Assembly: GCA_024274855.1 (NCBI GenBank) | Contig: JAJSAJ010000468.1 | Location: 1 to 13,392, forward strand | Reading direction: 5' to 3' | DNA: 13,392 nt | From: Planctomycetota bacterium | GTDB lineage: Bacteria > Planctomycetota > Planctomycetia > Pirellulales > Pirellulaceae | Part shown: positions 12,277-13,392 of the stretch, in pieces | How the letters are laid out: each line of letters opens with the position of its first letter | Numbering within the stretch: the stretch's first letter is position 1 | Program-made: the position numbers and the translations under genes | The notes under the pieces: generated by a model | What the model saw: only the letters and a program-made list of their open reading frames with translations | Told to the model about the DNA's origin: nothing | Database searches by the model: none

Positions 12277-13392
12277 ATGAAACACCACGCCCCCAGCACC
12301 GTGCGTCGGCCACAATACGGATACTCGTGTTGGCCGGCCGTTTCCGGGTCTCTTCTTCTGGCGTTCCTAATTGGGTCACCGGCGCTCGGCGATCGCATTA
12401 TTCTGCGGAATCTCGACGTTCTGTCGGACACGAAGGTTGTTTCGCTGGATGAAGACGGAATCCAACTCGATAACGGGTCCCTGATCGGCTGGGATCAAGT
12501 CGAACGAGGGAAACTCGACGGGGGACGCCAGGCCGATTTCGACAGGCTACTGAAGCAACTCGGCGATCATCTGTACCGGATCCGGCAGCGACTATCGACG
12601 GGCGACTACGCCGGCTTGCTGCCCCACGCCGAAGCCGTTCATACCCGTTACGTGGGCCGTACCAGCGCGACCGCCTACATGGTCTTTCAGGCGCTCATGT
12701 GGGCGCGTTTGGCAGCCGGTGAACGCGAACTGGCCCTCGGGCCATATTTACAAGCTTATCAATGCCTGCGTGCAACCAACCAAACGGGCCAATCGGTCGT
12801 TCTGCCGGGCCCGCGCCGTCTACGGGTCGATATGAAAACGGCCATGACACCCGAGTTGCCGCCGGTCTGGTTTGACGCGGCACAGGCCAAGAAGGCAATG
12901 AAATCGGTTGCCCAGACAATCGCGAAGATGCCGAAGCCACGCCCGCCGGGTGCTCGAGTCTATTATGCCACGCTGGCCTTAGCTGCCGAGCGACCGGAGG
13001 TAGCCAGCCGAGTGCTGTCCGAACTGCACGAACTCGACTCATTGAAGCAAATCGTCTCGGCACAAGCCGCCTTTTTAGCCGGCAAGCCGGCCGAGGCGGC
13101 CGACCGCCTGGCAACGCGTTGGCAAGAAATGCCACCCCAACAACAGCCGCTTGCCTTATATTGGCTTGGACGTGCTCAGCTGGCCGGCAACGACGCGGAC
13201 ACGCGGCAACGTGGTCTGCTGGCACTGCTGAGAATCCCAGCCGTTTACGGACAGCAACAGCCCGCGTTGGCCGCCGCCGGCCTCTATCAAGCAATGCAGG
13301 CATTGGCCAACTCGGGCGATGTTCGGGAGAGTATCGCCATCCGCCGTGAGTTGCTTGATCGCTACGGTCAGACCTGGCATGCAATTCAAGTA
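12277..13392 (+). CDS. Secreted helical-repeat (TPR-like) protein, N-terminal part
   Basis: An open frame of 372 codons with no stop, running off the right edge. It starts at ATG 12277; a TGA in frame at 12238 limits the start, and no strong Shine-Dalgarno is seen. Residues 1-38 form a signal peptide: basic start, hydrophobic SGSLLLAFLIGS, cleavage near ALG-D. Then comes a small beta-rich segment (RIILRNLDVLSDTKVVSLDEDGIQLDNGSLIGWDQVERGKL, 40-80). From about 88 onward there are Ala/Leu-rich helical pairs (ADRLATRWQEMPPQQQPLALYWLGRAQLAG and similar) resembling tetratricopeptide repeats. It is probably periplasmic or attached to the envelope and may serve as a protein-interaction scaffold. I recall similar planctomycete proteins next to ExbB/TolQ-type genes, but the downstream neighbour is not visible here. 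A long antisense frame (13384-12695) is taken as a shadow. Confidence 0.8.
   Translation, partial: MKHHAPSTVRRPQYGYSCWPAVSGSLLLAFLIGSPALGDRIILRNLDVLSDTKVVSLDEDGIQLDNGSLIGWDQVERGKLDGGRQADFDRLLKQLGDHLYRIRQRLSTGDYAGLLPHAEAVHTRYVGRTSATAYMVFQALMWARLAAGERELALGPYLQAYQCLRATNQTGQSVVLPGPRRLRVDMKTAMTPELPPVWFDAAQAKKAMKSVAQTIAKMPKPRPPGARVYYATLALAAERPEVASRVLSELHELDSLKQIVSAQAAFLAGKPAEAADRLATRWQEMPPQQQPLALYWLGRAQLAGNDADTRQRGLLALLRIPAVYGQQQPALAAAGLYQAMQALANSGDVRESIAIRRELLDRYGQTWHAIQV

Noticed and set aside
12695..13384. Open frame of 229 codons on the minus strand opposite the secreted repeat protein
   Set aside because: The plus frame is open for 372 codons with a good signal peptide and helical repeats; the minus frame is Arg/Pro/Ala-rich and without motifs.

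Overview
This window looks like a chromosomal segment of a planctomycete, probably of the Pirellulales type. That is inferred from three things: the gene families (a planctomycete-style CvpA protein, a DUF4190-like membrane protein, a secreted repeat protein), moderate GC, and palindromic repeats whose spurious translation (EGEAPAEP) I recall from planctomycete annotations. No rRNA, tRNA, CRISPR array or transposase gene was seen.

Layout: a plus-strand gene ends at base 39 and another starts at 12277 and runs off the right edge. Everything in between that looks real is on the minus strand. From right to left these are a YugP-type zinc metallopeptidase (11492-10806), a one-helix membrane protein of unknown function (10219-9650), thiS (9577-9377), thiG (9085-8204), a DinG-type helicase gene broken by an in-frame TAG (8122-6137), hisF (5835-5068), a PilT-like ATPase (5049-3853), a membrane-anchored GspE/PilB-like protein with decayed ATPase motifs (3856-2078), a CvpA-family membrane protein (2067-1498) and a DUF4190-like membrane protein (1286-543). 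hisF, pilT-like, gspE-like and cvpA are spaced by 18, -4 and 10 bp and look like one transcript. ThiS and ThiG act together in thiazole synthesis for thiamine.

The most notable non-coding content is a family of four closely related non-autonomous mobile elements. Full copies are 135 bp, with TAACCG/TAGCCG inverted ends around a long imperfect hairpin built from GGGGTCAGACCC and ATTTTCGGCG. They lie at 49-183, 1304-1410 (lacking 28 bp at one end), 9110-9244 and 10507-10641. Two copies have perfect 9-bp direct repeats at their borders, a third has a decayed one, and one has no visible repeat. This pattern points to a DDE-type transposase supplied from elsewhere, not to a REP/RAYT mechanism. The copy at 10507-10641 sits inside a different palindromic repeat (10450-10682), giving a readable insertion order; a second copy of that repeat is at 12089-12155.

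The best candidates for something undescribed are this element family and the pairing of an intact PilT-like ATPase with a membrane-bound, apparently catalytically dead GspE/PilB paralogue.
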